Below, one piece after another: positions 33,026-45,995 of a stretch of 64,000 nt of DNA (within the stretch, counting starts at the first letter, position 1; every line of letters starts with the position of its first letter). Source of the stretch: Procambarus clarkii (taxonomy: Eukaryota; Arthropoda; Malacostraca; Decapoda; Cambaridae); NCBI RefSeq assembly GCF_040958095.1, contig NC_091227.1:21798526-21862525 (forward strand). The letters run 5' to 3'. The translations under genes and the position numbers were made by a program. Under the pieces are notes generated by a model. It ran no database searches. It was given only the letters and a program-made list of their open reading frames with translations, and was not told where the DNA came from.

Positions 33026-33854
33026 GATGAGGGAAGCAAGAGCATTAAGTAAGCAAGAGAGAGAGGTGAGTAGATGGCAAGTATGTACGTATGTACATGA
33101 ATAAAACATGTACATACTTATACATAACGTGTGTAAATAGTGTAATAAACACAATAACAGTATTTTGGGAGGAGGAATGTTGGCGAGTAATGTGTTGGAG
33201 GAGGGAGGGAGGACTGGCAGGGTGTGGCAGCTCACTCATGTTTTTTGGGCTCACCATACCAACATAGTGGATCGTTATGGTGAATACATACGTAGATGGG
33301 TATATACAATGTGTGTATATAGTGTAATAACAGCAAAAACACTGTTTGATTGTAGAATATGTCGCATATATGAGGCCCATAATTTTGAGCATAGCGATGT
33401 TCTATACTTTGAATTATATAAATTCCACAAATTACACACTTTTAAATAATATTACAGCAAAAAAAAAGAAGAAATGAATGAGAAACTTCAAAATAATTGC
33501 GCAACATTTTATTCGCAGCAACTGCCGTCACACGGGGTGGCGGGGCCGACAGACCCCCATCGCTCCAACGCTCAGCGCCCATAATTTGCTCAACTTCCCA
33601 GCTCCATCGCAGCTAAAGTAAGTCACATACAATATTTTTTTTTAGTTTCCTCGTGATCAGACTCTGCATTTTAACAATATAAGAAGAGAAAAAATTTTTT
33701 TGGAAAGAATTTATTTCTTGTGCACCAGGGTGTTATTTGGAGACAGAGCAGTTCAGTGGTTAACTACTAAATTTTTTTTTCTCCCACACACGCACCCCCC
33801 TAGGAAGCAGCCTGTAACAGCTAACTCCCAGATACCTATTTACTGTTAGGTAAC

Positions 33855-35345
33855 AGGGGTCATCCCCTTTTGTACAAAGAATCTGCTAAAGCTTTTAGGG
33901 CTAATCTTTGACACTCGTTTGTCTTTGTCGCCCCATATTTTTTACGTCCGAGTTGAATGCTCTAAGGCCCTTAACTAACTTTAGGTCATGTCCCATACTT
34001 CTTGGGGAGCTAATCGACACTGCTCCTCTCTTTACATTCCTCTCTCGTTCTGTCTAAACTCGATTATGGCCCTGTTTACTCGTCTGCTTCTCCTTCTACC
34101 CTTCACCATCTGGACACACTGCATCATACTGGGTTACAGCTCAGCTCTGGTACCTTTCCTTCGATACCTACCCTAAGCCTGTATGTTGAAACTGGCGTCC
34201 TGTTTCTACAGGATCGCCATGATCGCTACTGTCTTCTCCACCTTGCACGGTCCTTACAGCACCCTCACTCTTGCTTATGTCCTGCCTTGACCTTTACCCA
34301 TCCTGTGGTTCCTGTTCCCCTTTACCACCTATCTCTTTCTGTACGGTTGTCTCTCTTACAAAATGCTCTTTCAGTTTGTGTTACCAATATTTCCCCTCGT
34401 GTCATTCCGTCTTTGCCCCTATGGAGGGGTCCCCGTTCCTAAATTCTGTAAGCCTTGACCCACATGACTAAAACTTTTACCCCTCCTACAGTTCTAAATC
34501 ACCTTTTCCTTGAACACTTTTCTTCACACTTCCACTCTATTTCCGTCTTCACCAATGGGTCTTAAGTCTGCAGACGGTGTAGGCTACTCTGTTGTTTTTC
34601 CTGACTGCACCTTTGTGTCTCCTGCCTCCGGAGACTAGCATCTTCATGGCAGAACTTTATGCTATTCTCTATGCTCTTCATCAACTCTTTTCTCGCTGTC
34701 AATCCTCCTCTGTGTTTGTAGTTGACACTTGCAGTGCCCTCATGGCTCTAGAATCCTTTAATCCAGTCCATCCTTTGGTAGTTGAAATTCAACATTGGCT
34801 GTTTCTTATCTCCAGTAGATTTAAGACAGTGGAATTTCGCTGGATTCCCACCCATATTGGTGTGTTCTTAAATGAGCGTGCGGACACTGCCGCTAAGGAA
34901 GCTATCCGCACCTGTCCCATCTCCCGTAAAGGTATTCCTTATTATGACTTTTACCCAGTTATTCATTTCCCCATTCTTGCCCGTTGTCAGGGTTGTTGGT
35001 CTTCTGTTACTGGTAACAAATTGCGTGCTCTTAAGAGTAGTGTGTTTCCGTGGCCTTCCTCCTACCACCGTAACCGGTGGTGGGAAACGGCTCTGGCGAG
35101 GTTGTATATTGGTCATACACGTTTAACTCACGGGCACTTAATGGAGCGCTGCCCTGCTTCTTATTGTCCAAACCGTTGTCTCTACATGTCCAGACTTCCC
35201 GGACTTACGTGTCTTGCTTCCCGACCATCCCTCACTGTCAATTGTCCCTCGATAAAATTCTTGGTAAATTCAATAACTTTGATATTGTTCGCCGTATGCG
35301 TTTTTGTTCTTGTATTGGCGACGTTAGTGATATTTAGCGCACTAT
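33855..35345 (+). pseudogene. I-type LINE, second copy, more decayed
   Basis: Parallel to 38780-40240 throughout (gacactcgtttgtcttt; aatgctctaaggcccttaac). Frames are broken until 34592, where RNase H pieces FMAELYAILYAL, EFRWIPTHIGV and LNERADTAAKEA read through. In this copy the motif stays in frame, which exposes the shift in the other copy. Confidence 0.8.
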
Positions 35346-35439
35346 GATTATCCCACACATTTGATGGTTTGATAATTACTGTACTGTACAGTACTTTGGT
35401 TTGGAATGTATCAAATAAAGTTGTTTCATGTATTCAAAT

Positions 35440-36150
35440 GTGTGAGAAAATCCACTGGGGCTGTGAGATGAAGCGAACCTGTAACAAAGGCATTGCCAGT
35501 TGCATACTCTACCACCACTGATGGTAAAAGTCTTACAACTGGATATCTTGTGTGACGGGTTATGGTATCACAGCTATACTGAAACAAGATGGTATGGCTC
35601 TCCCTCACATAAATGAAAGAAATGCTGCTATTGGCCTTGCAGTGTGTAAGTTGCAGGTGGAAACAAATGAAAATTATCAAATAAATAATTAAACAATTTA
35701 CTGAAATAGTAATGAACAAAAATAACACATGACAATACTTGACAATCATGTAATGCAAAGGTGAACAAGTTAGTATGACCTTAAATGCAAAAAATAAACT
35801 ATAAGCAATGAATAAAAGTATGAAGATATACTGGTGTTCTGAAGACAGCTACCATACCACCATGGCATCAGTCACATGATGTTGGCTGGAAGTGGACGAC
35901 GGGTTAGAGACACGAAGGTGATCCTAGAGCACTAAGGGAGAGATTGCCTCTCCAGGGAGGCAGCGCTCTTTATATAGTCCGGCGGTGATGACTCATCCAG
36001 TGTCAACACGAGGTGGACATCTGGTCAACTAGCAAACTGCTCGTTGTGGCTGGCGGTGCCTTTGTGTTGAGCTGTACCACTGTCAGTTGAAGGCGGCTAA
36101 CTGCTTGTTTGTGGGGTCAAACTGCCAGTTAGCAGTGGCGCCCGGCTTGC
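35440..36150 (-). promoter_or_regulatory. Possible LTR-like promoter with TATA box
   Basis: On the minus strand ACTATATAAAGAGCGC (about 35979-35964) is a good TATA box in a GC-richer context. It is followed by several hundred bases without ORF. It could be a solo LTR or an unknown promoter; I did not find paired LTR ends. Confidence 0.25.
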
Positions 36151-36415
36151 CTCTGAGTCGTACCAGGCCGTGCCAGGCCCTGGGGGGTATGGAGAGGTGG
36201 CAGGACTGATGACTCTTCTGGGCTGGTGTAGATGTATACTTCCAGTGCAGAGGCATTGAAAGTGAAGGGAAAAGGCAGTTCCACTGCTATGCAGGGGATT
36301 CACGTGACACTTGTGAAGCCACAGAAAGTCTGGAGGCCCTACTGAAGCCAGTCCAAGTATTAAATAAAACCCCTGAAGTACGCCGGTGAAGGGTAAAGTG
36401 AAGGGTGAAGCAAGA

Positions 36416-36502
36416 CCGTATGCCCCAACTTCAGGCACACACAGAAAATCACGTTTTGGTCCCGCCTCTCAACTGTGTATTTGAAGTTGGGGCGTATGGT
36501 GT
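36416..36502. repeat. Inverted repeat CGTATGCCCCAACTTC
   Basis: CGTATGCCCCAACTTC at about 36418 is repeated inverted as GAAGTTGGGGCGTATG near 36483, with about 50 bp of loop. Confidence 0.7.
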
Positions 36503-36989
36503 TGAACTGCTTCAGCCTTCACCTGAGTGCTTGTAGGTCTTACGTAAGACGTTGACTCAAGGAGGGGCCTCAAAACTTGCTGTGATTTATGGGGAAATCC
36601 GGTTGTAAGACTTTTACAAAGTCAGTAATATACTGTGGTAGAGTATGCAGCTGCCAGTGCCTTGGGCAAGGGTTTACGTCGCCTCACAGCTCCAGTGGAT
36701 TTTCTGCTTGGTGTATATCAGGTTGTGATTTTGTGTGTGTACCGTATTGTTATGATCGCCGTCTGATAAGTCCTTTCTGGCCTCAAGAGTCATTTTTACC
36801 CACCTAGAAAGATTGCAGATGGCCAAAGCAGTTATTTAAGTTAAGAAGGGACAAGTCTTAAACAGAATTTTGCATAATATTTGACTGTAAAGGGGTAAAT
36901 TGAGGTAGATTGAAAAACAAAATGGTGAACCGGGCAGGCGGTACTCACAATTAGGCGAGTACACTCGGGAACTTTTAAAGTGCAACCAA

Positions 36990-37137
36990 ACATGCTTTAG
37001 GCTCTCACAACAAGAGGTGAGCGGTGGTGGCTCAGGTGCTCAGCCAATCAGAGCACCTAAGGAGGGAGGGCAGGAGTGAGAGGGGGGTGGTATGTGGAAG
37101 TTTGGTGACAGTTGTGTGTAGTTTGTTCATCTTCATT
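36990..37137 (+). promoter_or_regulatory. Candidate promoter with CCAAT box and first exon
   Basis: CCAATCAG (CCAAT at 37044-37048, the NF-Y type) lies inside the inverted pair AGGTGCTC / GAGCACCT (37034-37041, 37051-37058). A donor-like T|gtaagttt follows at 37137/37138. A plus-strand acceptor (actgtttcag) with AATAAA at 41475-41480 lies 4.3 kb right and could be the 3' exon. There is no direct evidence of transcription. Confidence 0.25.
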
Positions 37138-37917
37138 GTAAGTTTCATGGCTTGGTGTGCATTTCCCTAGTAAATTTAATTAGGGAAAAATTCAGGTGTT
37201 TGATTTTTTAAATCAACTTTTTAAATGTTGAGTTGTTAAAGCCTCAAAGTGCATGGAGTTGGTTTGGGAGTATGGCATCCTCATGCTGTTGCGTGCTCGC
37301 GTGAGGTAGCAAAGGTGATGTAAAGTTGTGGGGTGTACATGCTTGGGACGTCCTCTCTCGGGATGGCTGGTGTTAGACCTGTGTGTTTGTCGGTTGTTGA
37401 AAAGCCGTCATCCTTTGCTGTTGTGGTATTGATTTTACATTGTTCATCTTGTAATTAATACTGTAGTACGATATCTAGGGCTACCATTTGTAGGTTTAAA
37501 ATGTCTAATACAAACAGTTGTCCAATGAGTTTTAATAGGAAATATCATCCATCAAGCACCATTGTACAATTATATTAATTGATAGTATATGGATTGTGCA
37601 GAACTGCTTAGAATGATCTTTAACACTTGGCTATATTGGTCATGTCAAATACCTGCACGGTGAATGCTCAAAGACCCTTTCTTTATTCAGCGTTGTCACA
37701 TACCTCATGGGGGTATGGATAGGCAAACACTCATTCGGTTAAACTTGCCTTGTAGTACTTTCAGAGCTCAGTAATTTGGAATCTGGTTAGCACTTTCCAA
37801 ATAAATTGACCTTTAAAGTGAATTCCTATTTAGGTTTAAAACATTATACCGAATGAAAAACTCGGATTATATATTTCCTCATTTTCAAGAGGAAACTAGA
37901 TTTATTCCTCCAAGGAG

Positions 37918-38075
37918 TGCCGGACCAACTGTGTTGGGTATGTGGGCCTGCGGGCCGCTCCAAGCAACAGCCTGGTGGACCAAACTCTCACAAGTTGAGC
38001 CTGGCCTCAGGCCGGGCTTGGGGAGTAGAAGAACTCCCAGAACCCCATCAACCAGGTATCAACCAGGTATATAGC
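37918..38075 (+). repeat. SINE 3'-region fragment
   Basis: It carries gtgggcctgcgggccgctcc and aacagcctggtggaccaaac and ends in a doubled atcaaccaggta. The complement of the first part recurs at 53060-53150. No tRNA-like head remains. Confidence 0.5.
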
Positions 38076-38742
38076 CGAACACCAGAAATGTTGTTATTCA
38101 ATTTGGTTGCCTAAAGCACATTCAAGGACTACACATTACATGGCATTCCAGGATTCCTCTATACCTTGCCTTATGCTGTAAACATTGCCACAACCCTGTG
38201 TTTTATTGATTTAAATGGCCACAGGGAGGCATACAACACTGCAGATTATGATGTCATTAGTTATCCACTGTGCTGACAAGTGGGCTGACTGATGTTCGTT
38301 GACACCTGTATTGTGCTTCAATTTAATCGCCAGGAGATCACCCTCTTACTAGACTCGTCTGTAGGAAGTACAGTATAGTATGTCAAATTACCTTGGATCA
38401 TAAATAGCATAAGACTTGGGGGTAGGAGAGGGTTGCAGTGTTTGTCATGGCTCTCAGTTGTTCCTGGTATTAGGCAATTTAGTTCTGGAATCATTTTTGT
38501 TGGCCAATGTTAAACTTTTTCGAAAGTAGATGTTTTTCTGAAAGGGAAGGGGGGGGGGGAACCTCTATGCTTGGATACAGTTATCTAAGTGAATACTTAG
38601 ATTTATACAGTAGAATAACTACCTTCTTTTCCTTAGTTAAAAAGGTTGCTTGTTTATTTCTAGGGACTTGTATTTTCTTTTATTTTTAACTGCAGCAACT
38701 TTCAGTGAATGATAGATTCTTACTGAAAGGACCTTTACTTCA

Positions 38743-40239
38743 TTGTTGTTGCTTTATGGTCATCTCATTGTGTACAGGGATTCCGCGAAGCTTTTGGGGT
38801 TAGTCTTTGACACTCGTTTGTCTTGGTCAGCCCATATCTCTTGCCTCCGAGTTGAATGCTCTAAGGCCCTTAACCTCCTTAAGGTTTTGTCCCATACTTC
38901 TTGGGGAGAGGATAGGCGCATGCTCCTCTATTTGCACTCCTCTCTCGTCCTGTCTAAACTCAATTATGGTTGCCCTGCATACTCTTCTGCTTCTCCTTCT
39001 ACTCTTCGCCATCTTGATGCTTTGCACCATACTGGGTTGCGTCTCGGCTCTGGTGGCTTTCGTTCGACTCCCGCCCTTAGTTTGTATGTTGACACTGGCT
39101 TTCTCTCTCTTCAGGACTGCCGTGATCGCTACTGTCTTCGCTATCTTGCGCGATCCTTCCAACATCCTTCCTCTCACCTCTGTTGTGCATTGACTTTTCC
39201 TCCTCCTGTGGTTCCTGTTCCTCTTCATTGTCTCCCACTTTCTGTCCAGTTATCTCGCTTACAGGATTCTCTTTCTGTTCATATTTCTAATGTTTCTCCT
39301 CGTATTGTTCCTTCATTACCTCCGTGGAGAGTCCCCCTTCGTAAGTTTTCTACGTCCTTGACTTGTATTACTAAAGCCTTTACCCCTCCTACAATTCTGA
39401 AAAGCCTCTTCCTTGAGCACTTTTCTTCGCACTCCCACTCTATTTCCATCTTCCCTGATGGGTCTAAGTCTGCGGATGGTGTGGGTTACTCTGTTGTTTT
39501 TCCTGACCGTACTTACATGTGTCGCCTCCCTTCGGAGGCTAGCGTCTTTACGGCAGAACTTTATGCTCTTCGTCTCTTGCTTTCTCATTCCTCGTTTGTG
39601 GTTGTAGTTGATTCTCGTAGTGCCCTCATGGCTCTAGGGTCCTTTAATCCTGTCCATCCGGTGGTCATTGAGATTCAACATTGGCTGTTTCTTATTTCTA
39701 GTAAATTTAAATCAGTAGAGTTTTGCTGGGTTCCCAGCCATATTGGTGTTTCAATGAGCGTGCGGATGCTGCCGCTAAGGAAGCTATCCGTTCTTGTCCC
39801 ATCTCCCGTAAAGGTATTCCTTATTCCGACTTTTATCCTGTTATTCATTCTTCCCCGTTGGCAGGGTTGTTGGTCCTCTGTGGTTGGTAACAAGCTGCGT
39901 ACTCTCAAACTTAGTGTGTCCCCGTGGCCTTCCTCCTACCACCGTAACCGGCGGTGGGACACTGCTTTGGCACGGCTGTGGGTTGGTCATACCCGCTTAA
40001 CCCACGGTCACTTAATGGAGCGCCGCCCTGCTCCTTATTGTCCGAATTGCGTTGTCCCTCTTACAGTTGTGCATATCCTTGTTCAATGTCCTGACTTCCA
40101 GGACGAGCGTGTGTCTAGCTTTCCGACCGTCCTTCGCAGTCACTTGTCCCTCGATAGAATTCTAGGTGAATCGGATACTTTTGATATCGTTCGCCTTATG
40201 CGTTTTTGTTCTCGTATTGGCATTCTTGGTGATATTTAG
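38743..40239 (+). pseudogene. I-type LINE: RT C-terminus plus RNase H, with two compensating frame shifts
   Basis: The open frame has the RT tail (LGLVFDTRLSWSAHI, LNYGCPAYSSAS) and an RNase H domain (FPDGSKSADGVGYSVVFPD, AELYALRLL, DSRSALMAL, WVPSHIGV). The C-terminal part reads HTRLTHGHLMERRP and VHILVQCPDFQDER. At about 39750 the frame leaves the expected NERADAAAKEA reading and returns near 39855, so some 35 residues are out of frame. The RT catalytic part is missing to the left. Confidence 0.85.
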
Positions 40240-41355
40240 CGCCCTCTGATTATTTCGCACTTTGATGGTGCTACATGGCCTTCCCGGTTTGGTGCCTTCT
40301 TTTGGTAATTACCTTACCTTCATTGTTGTTTCATTTTAATGTGGTAGTTGTGATATGGATTGTTCTGGCTCACGTGCAAGGTCTTAAGATTTTTTTTTAT
40401 ATTAAGAAATTGCCAGTCTTGTTACTATTTGTAGAGTTAGAGATCTGCATTAAGGCCTCAATATTATATTCTTTTTTTTTTTATAACATGTTATCAAAAT
40501 ATTACCAACCACAAAAATTGCTTATTAATGTCAGTGATGTATATGACAAGGGTTAAGACCCCTTGTGGTATGACAGCATTTTTCCCAGTCATTTCTTTAA
40601 CAAATGAAAGGGTCCTCGTAACCATTCTTTTGTCCTTTCTACCCATTTGTTGCTTCTTGGTCTTTCATTTGGTACTTTGGTAATGTTGCAATTACCATTT
40701 CTAAAAAAGAGCAGGTTCATTAGGCAGGGTCTGTTTTTAGCAAACAAAGTTTTACAAAAAAAATTCCATTCCTTCAGGACCTTGCAGATGTTAGGTCAAA
40801 CTAATTGACAGTAATCTGTTTTGCCCTTTCAAACAATGGTTAAAATATTATCTAGGCAAAATATTTCAGAATATCTGAAGTTTGGCAGACAAATCATTTA
40901 AGAGCTTTGATTAAATTTAAGTTACCAAAGACTGTGAAAACCATGTTGTATAGATGCTTCAGTATAACTTTTCTAATGTTTTGTAAATTTAACAGTGATC
41001 TTTAGTTAATTTAATCATAATTTGTACAAAGCATAGGTGTTGTATAGCTTTAAATTTACTTTCAAATATGAGAACTAAAATATTGACAAGTTTCTTCCAC
41101 TTTAATATTTCTGACTAATTTGCAATATTTGTTAGTTTATGTAAATTGAATAGGTAGTCCACTTACATCTTTTTAGTGCATTTTGCATGCACTTAAGTTA
41201 CAAATAGGTGTAAATTTTACCAAGTATTTATTTTCAAAGTAAAAAAATTTCAGATGTTTAAACATTGCATCAATAGTCATAAACAATTTCCAGCATAATT
41301 TCAGGATAAGGTATATAAAGTAGTTTCATTAAAATTGTTTTATTTAACAAGTTTT
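40240..41355. other. AT-rich sequence after the I-type LINE
   Basis: It includes the LINE's probable 3' UTR up to about 40320 and then unassigned AT-rich DNA to the candidate terminal exons at 41.36-41.5 kb. Confidence 0.4.
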
Positions 41356-41359
41356 ACAT

Positions 41360-44300
41360 ATATTTATAATAAATCTAATATTTATTACTGTTTCAGGGTG
41401 TGGGACATGCTCCTAGATGAACAGAAGATCCAAAAGGCCAAGACAACTCCAGAGACAATCACCTGTAAAAGAAAAATAAACATTAAATAGGGACACTACT
41501 TTTATTATCACCAATGCCTAATAATAAGCAAAAAAATCCTAACATCCTATCTTTTAAGATAGGCTCGGCAAGGCCTATCCCTTCCTCTGATTTTAGTGCA
41601 GAGCTTGTTCCCTGAATGGGTGCATTACATCCACCACTTTAGTGCCATCAACATTGTTCATATGCTTTACTGAAAGCACTGTACAATGCATGCCAGGCAC
41701 TAAAGTTTTAGATGCATCCACCCATTCAGCAAACAAGCCCTGTGAGAATTAACAATGTAACCATTGTTAAGGGTCCCTTAACCTATGCAAATCTAGTCCA
41801 TCTATTAGATGGGTAGTCAAGCAAAGCTCTGAAAAAGCCAAGCCAGGGAAATCTGCAAGACTGCCTGGTCCCCTTTTATGAAATGGGGTAGGTTCAGTAC
41901 AAACTGCATCATTCCCTGTGGGTTGTAACAGTAGGACATGGTTACACACCTATAAATGGACTAGATAAGAGAATTAAGATTAGGTCATTGATATAGCTAA
42001 AACACCAAATTCAAACTCACCCACTTTTGCAGAGTAAAGGAGCCTCATTTCAAGCCAGTCCAGGAATCATAATCACTTTCACCTGAAAAATTTCAACAAA
42101 TTAAGTTCAAATTTAAAGGCAATCTTGCTTTACTTTTCAAATTAACATTCAGTACTTTACAAATTCAGATGGAAAAATTTCTTTAAGAAATTTACCTTTC
42201 CTACATATTCTAGTAGCAGTAGTAAAGATCTAATTTATCAATATAAATATATATGGCATCAATTTGCCAAGTTTCAGTAAATGTCATTTGAGAAACTATC
42301 CACAACTGCACTTCAATGGCAATTTACATTTATCTTTAGCCAATGCTATATTGTTTAAGTTATTACTATTTTTTTACTTTTATGCAAATCTATTCAGATA
42401 AACCTTTACTGCAATTTACTCTTCCAACTGACAGAGGGACTTCTGGACTTTCCAAACCACATTCTGGAAAACTATAAATTTAAAACCAAGCTAAAGTAAA
42501 CATTAAATATTTTTTTTTTACTTTCAAGGGAAAAATACTATCACTTAGAACAAAACTTTTCCTGCCATTAACTTTATTTGACTCATGATTACCCTTAAGA
42601 GTGTTATACATTTATAGATTAAAGCTTATTTAACAAACATTTAATGTTAACTAAACAAGATTTATATTTCATTAAAATTATTAATAAAACACCCTCAACT
42701 ATGCTGTTTAAGACCTAATGCCCCACATTACAATTTTCACAATTTCAACATACCATTCTATTCAATACATTCCTGAAAAGACTAAACTTGCAGATATGGT
42801 ACCCACTAGCCTAAGCCTAGACAATTTAGCTACAGTTCTGCCAAAGGAATGATTAACATACCATGCAAGCCGACTAATATTAAAGTTAGAAATATTTATT
42901 AAAATAAGTTTTTATCATATGGGATGTTATTTTAGAAGATTGGGTGGTGTGGTAGTTATGTTATGGTTGAGTAACATGGTACAAGAGGGCAAGTAGTTGC
43001 TGAGCAAGTATGCCAATTTCAATTTCCAGCAAACTGGCAGATACAGCAGAAGTGCACACTTTCTGCATGGATACTAATGACTAGGGGAAGTTAGCTCTGA
43101 GCATCTTTGATGGCAACGAAAATGTTGCCCCCTTCAAAAGTTAAGCTTGTCTACAGCATTTTGTTTGCAATTAACTATGTAAGGGGGAGATTCTGAATAG
43201 CAAGTGCCAATAGGCACTGCCACTGACTTATGGCAAAAGATTCTGTAGCAATAGAACTATAAGCCACACTTTCTCCCCCCCCCCCTTTCCTCCCAACTGT
43301 TCAGTGTCAAAAGGGAGGGGGGGGGGTGTCCATTTACTGTACTACTTACATTTTAGTGTGGGATTCATCCACTATTCTGATGTTAGCTGGAACATTTGTG
43401 CCAGCTGCTGGTTTGAAAGGGAGGCATACCATGTGCTAATTCAGGAAGCTTTCCACGTTCCTCACTGCATGTCAGCTCAGGACCTCACTACCATGTTGGG
43501 AGGCAGTTGAAGACTAACCAATCAACATCCCAGGCTGGAGAGCAGTGCCAGCTCGGGGAGAATTTACCACCTGCAAAAAATTTAATACTCTTAACAATCT
43601 ACACCATCTATCTCATCTTTACCTAGCCCCCAAACCTTACATTTGTCAGCATTAAACTGCATCTGGTAGCCTTAACCATTTCAAAACTATATAGGGCATC
43701 TATTTTTTTTTTATTTGCCAATTCTGCAACTATTGCAGTCTAAACCATAATCTTGCGAATAACCGAGGTCCAAGGAGAGCTTTTAGGCACTACTTACAAC
43801 ACTTCTCCCAACTTAACCCCATTTATACCAATTTCCTTTGGTATAGCCATGACCTAATCAACTTCAGTCAGCATTCCCAATGATCCGAGCCCCTATCAAT
43901 TTTGCGCCACTATCAAAATCTCTGCTGAAGTCAAGGTACACAAAATCTCAAACCTTATCACCATTTCCTCAACTATGCAACCTAATCCATGAACAGTTAG
44001 TAATAAAACTATGCGATTCATGTATCTAGTCATGTTTCTCAAAAAGAGTAGAGAAATGGCACTTGCAATGTTAGATTCTAGTAACTTTCCTCACAATAGA
44101 CTAAGCTAATTGGTCACTAACTTAAGCGTTAAAGTTAACTCAAACTTTTCCTTTAAAACTTGCTATATTAGGAACTTTCCACGACCGGCCTTTACCCGAC
44201 AATTAAATAGGGTAAAAACGGTATATTAAATGCAATAAAACTACGGTAAATTCAATATCATAAACTTGCATTCTTTAAGCATGGGCTGCATAGTAAGTGA

Positions 44301-44760
44301 ACTAAACTAAATGTTAAGCACCCTGGCAAACCACTTCGTTCTATTCAATTTCTTTATTTAATCACTTTGTCCGGCTAGAATTTTTAGATTAGATTAAAGG
44401 AACACCATCCCTGGTAACGGCTGAACTAGTTAACCAAATACAAATATTTAGGTAAAATACTTTCATAAAACCCGTCTACTTCCCCCACCAGTAGACTTGT
44501 TCAGCTAAAGGCATAATGCAATGTTCCACTTTAGTAAATAAAGACTTAAAAAAACACTACCCCATCTGTGTAGTTACCTGACATTCTTCGCTTAAAATAA
44601 CCCATCTATTCCCCATAATTGTTCGATATAACTTACCTCTCACCCGCTGGTCGAGTACACAGCAGTATATATCCTCCTCCATCACTCACCGCTTGGATAC
44701 TATTTCACTCCGGCCGCAAATTGCCTCAAATCACCTACGTTGTCCATAAACATATATAGA
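41360..44760 (-). ncRNA. Candidate 4-exon spliced noncoding transcript
   Basis: Four minus-strand pieces have matching splice signals: about 44760-44637 (donor GAG|gtaagt), 43570-43350 (tttttgcag ... T|gtaagt), 42082-42021 (tttttcag ... G|gtgagt) and 41462 to about 41360 (cttttacag, then AATAAA at 41386-41381). Joined, the best frame from an ATG in exon 1 (MEEDIYCCVLDQ) stops in exon 2 after about 43 codons, and exon 2 is closed in all frames. This suggests a lncRNA or a small-peptide message. Inferred from splice signals only. Confidence 0.4.
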
Positions 44761-45499
44761 AGAGCAACTGACCGTAACAGCCGTATAGCGATTATCACAT
44801 AACGTGGGAACATTAGTAGTACTGCTGTCAAAACATAGATGGCGCCAGGACAAACGGTAATTCCTATGGACTCGGATACAAGACACTCCGTACATTGATA
44901 ACATCGCACACTAATATTTTTACCACTTCGGACACCGCTTTAGACGTTTCGCATATGTGTACGTGTTCCATATTAAAACGACAATATAATGCTATTAACA
45001 ATTAAAATCTTCTATTTAACAGGCATATAGTTATTAAACGAAGTTTAGTGATGTAATAGACATAATCCGGAGTTGGTAAGGACGCCGCCCGCCAGCGTAA
45101 ACACAACACACCCGAATGCCCACAAACACGATACAACGCACAAAACACAACACTTCTGTCAGTTTTTTGATAAACTCCTTTTATATTTATTATGTGATAG
45201 TTATACTTGCATAAAATGATAACTATTATAGGTAAGCGCCTAATATTTAATATTAATCAATAAAAAAGAAGTCAGAAGCCACACGCCTGTCTGTACATGT
45301 CTTTTGTGTAAAAGTATTTTGGGCGCTAATGTACTTGTGCGCTACCTGGCGTTCACAACTGTTCTCGCCTACAAGCATTAGAATTAAACAAACGAATTTA
45401 TTTTTTCATTTATATACAAGAAGAGAAGGCTATATATACAAGAAGAGAAGGCTACTCTTGAGTCTGTAATATTCATCTGATCACTGGTCTCCCATTTGG

Positions 45500-45995
45500 T
45501 CCTCATTGATTTATAAAATAAAAAAAAATAAAAAATAAAATGTTTATTTAGGTAAGGTACATACATACAATAAATTTTTACAAAGATTGGTTGACTTATA
45601 GGTAGAGCTAGTACATACAATGCCTAAAGCCACTATTACGCAAAGCGTTTCGGGCATGATAAACTTAAATGACAAGCTTAATACTAATTGAGGATAATGA
45701 GTAGAATGAAAACAAGATATGAAAACATAGATGAAAAAGCAGCACAAATACAATTATGTCGACAAACAGCGCTCTTTAAAAAAAAAAAAAAAAAAAAAGA
45801 CATTGGTTGACAATAGAAGGGTAAGGTAGGTTACAGGGAATTTATTAGGTATAGCTTCGTTTTTAACTTAAACTGGTTGAGAGAGGTACAGTCTTTAACA
45901 TGGTTGGGAAGGTCATTCCACATTCTGGGCCCCTTGATTTGTAGAGCATTTCTAGTTTGATTAAGTCGTACTCTAGGAATATCAAAACTGTCTTA
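45500..45995 (-). pseudogene. L2/CR1-like LINE, 3' end only
   Basis: Minus-strand translation of 45995-45840 gives FDIPRVRLNQTRNALQIKGP and WNDLPNHVKDC, the C-terminus of the same reverse transcriptase class as at 28.3 kb. The UTR has GCCCGAAACGCTTTGCGT and ends in an A-rich aaataaa tail near 45520. Confidence 0.75.

Larger units (their letters stand above)
30838..33450. mobile_element. Tigger (pogo-type) DNA transposon, rearranged
   Basis: The left end carries agtgacacctcggcttacga. A plus-strand frame at 31397-31798 encodes the N-terminal half of a pogo/Tigger transposase: SPKKASGKVQAKK, an HTH (VVELARQYNKSMSTICTIL) and LAGDSISEAIICEKPRHLHE. It stops at KKTPGTRGK. The next part of the protein is found on the opposite strand at about 32920-32340: FADTKEFKVSRGWFEKF, GIHSVVRHGEGASSDK, FKIKPLLVYHSENPRV and a catalytic-type LLDNAPAHP. 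The element is therefore inverted internally or made of two copies, and is inactive. Confidence 0.8.

Noticed and set aside
33855-40239. A functional gene from the RNase H reading frames
   Set aside because: Both copies lack the RT catalytic part and carry frame shifts; they are LINE remains.
41397-41490. A coding terminal exon (VWDMLLDEQKIQ) joined to the 26.6-kb exon
   Set aside because: Phases happen to agree, but the distance is 14.7 kb across many repeats, the minus strand has an equally good exon here, and no homology supports the joined product.
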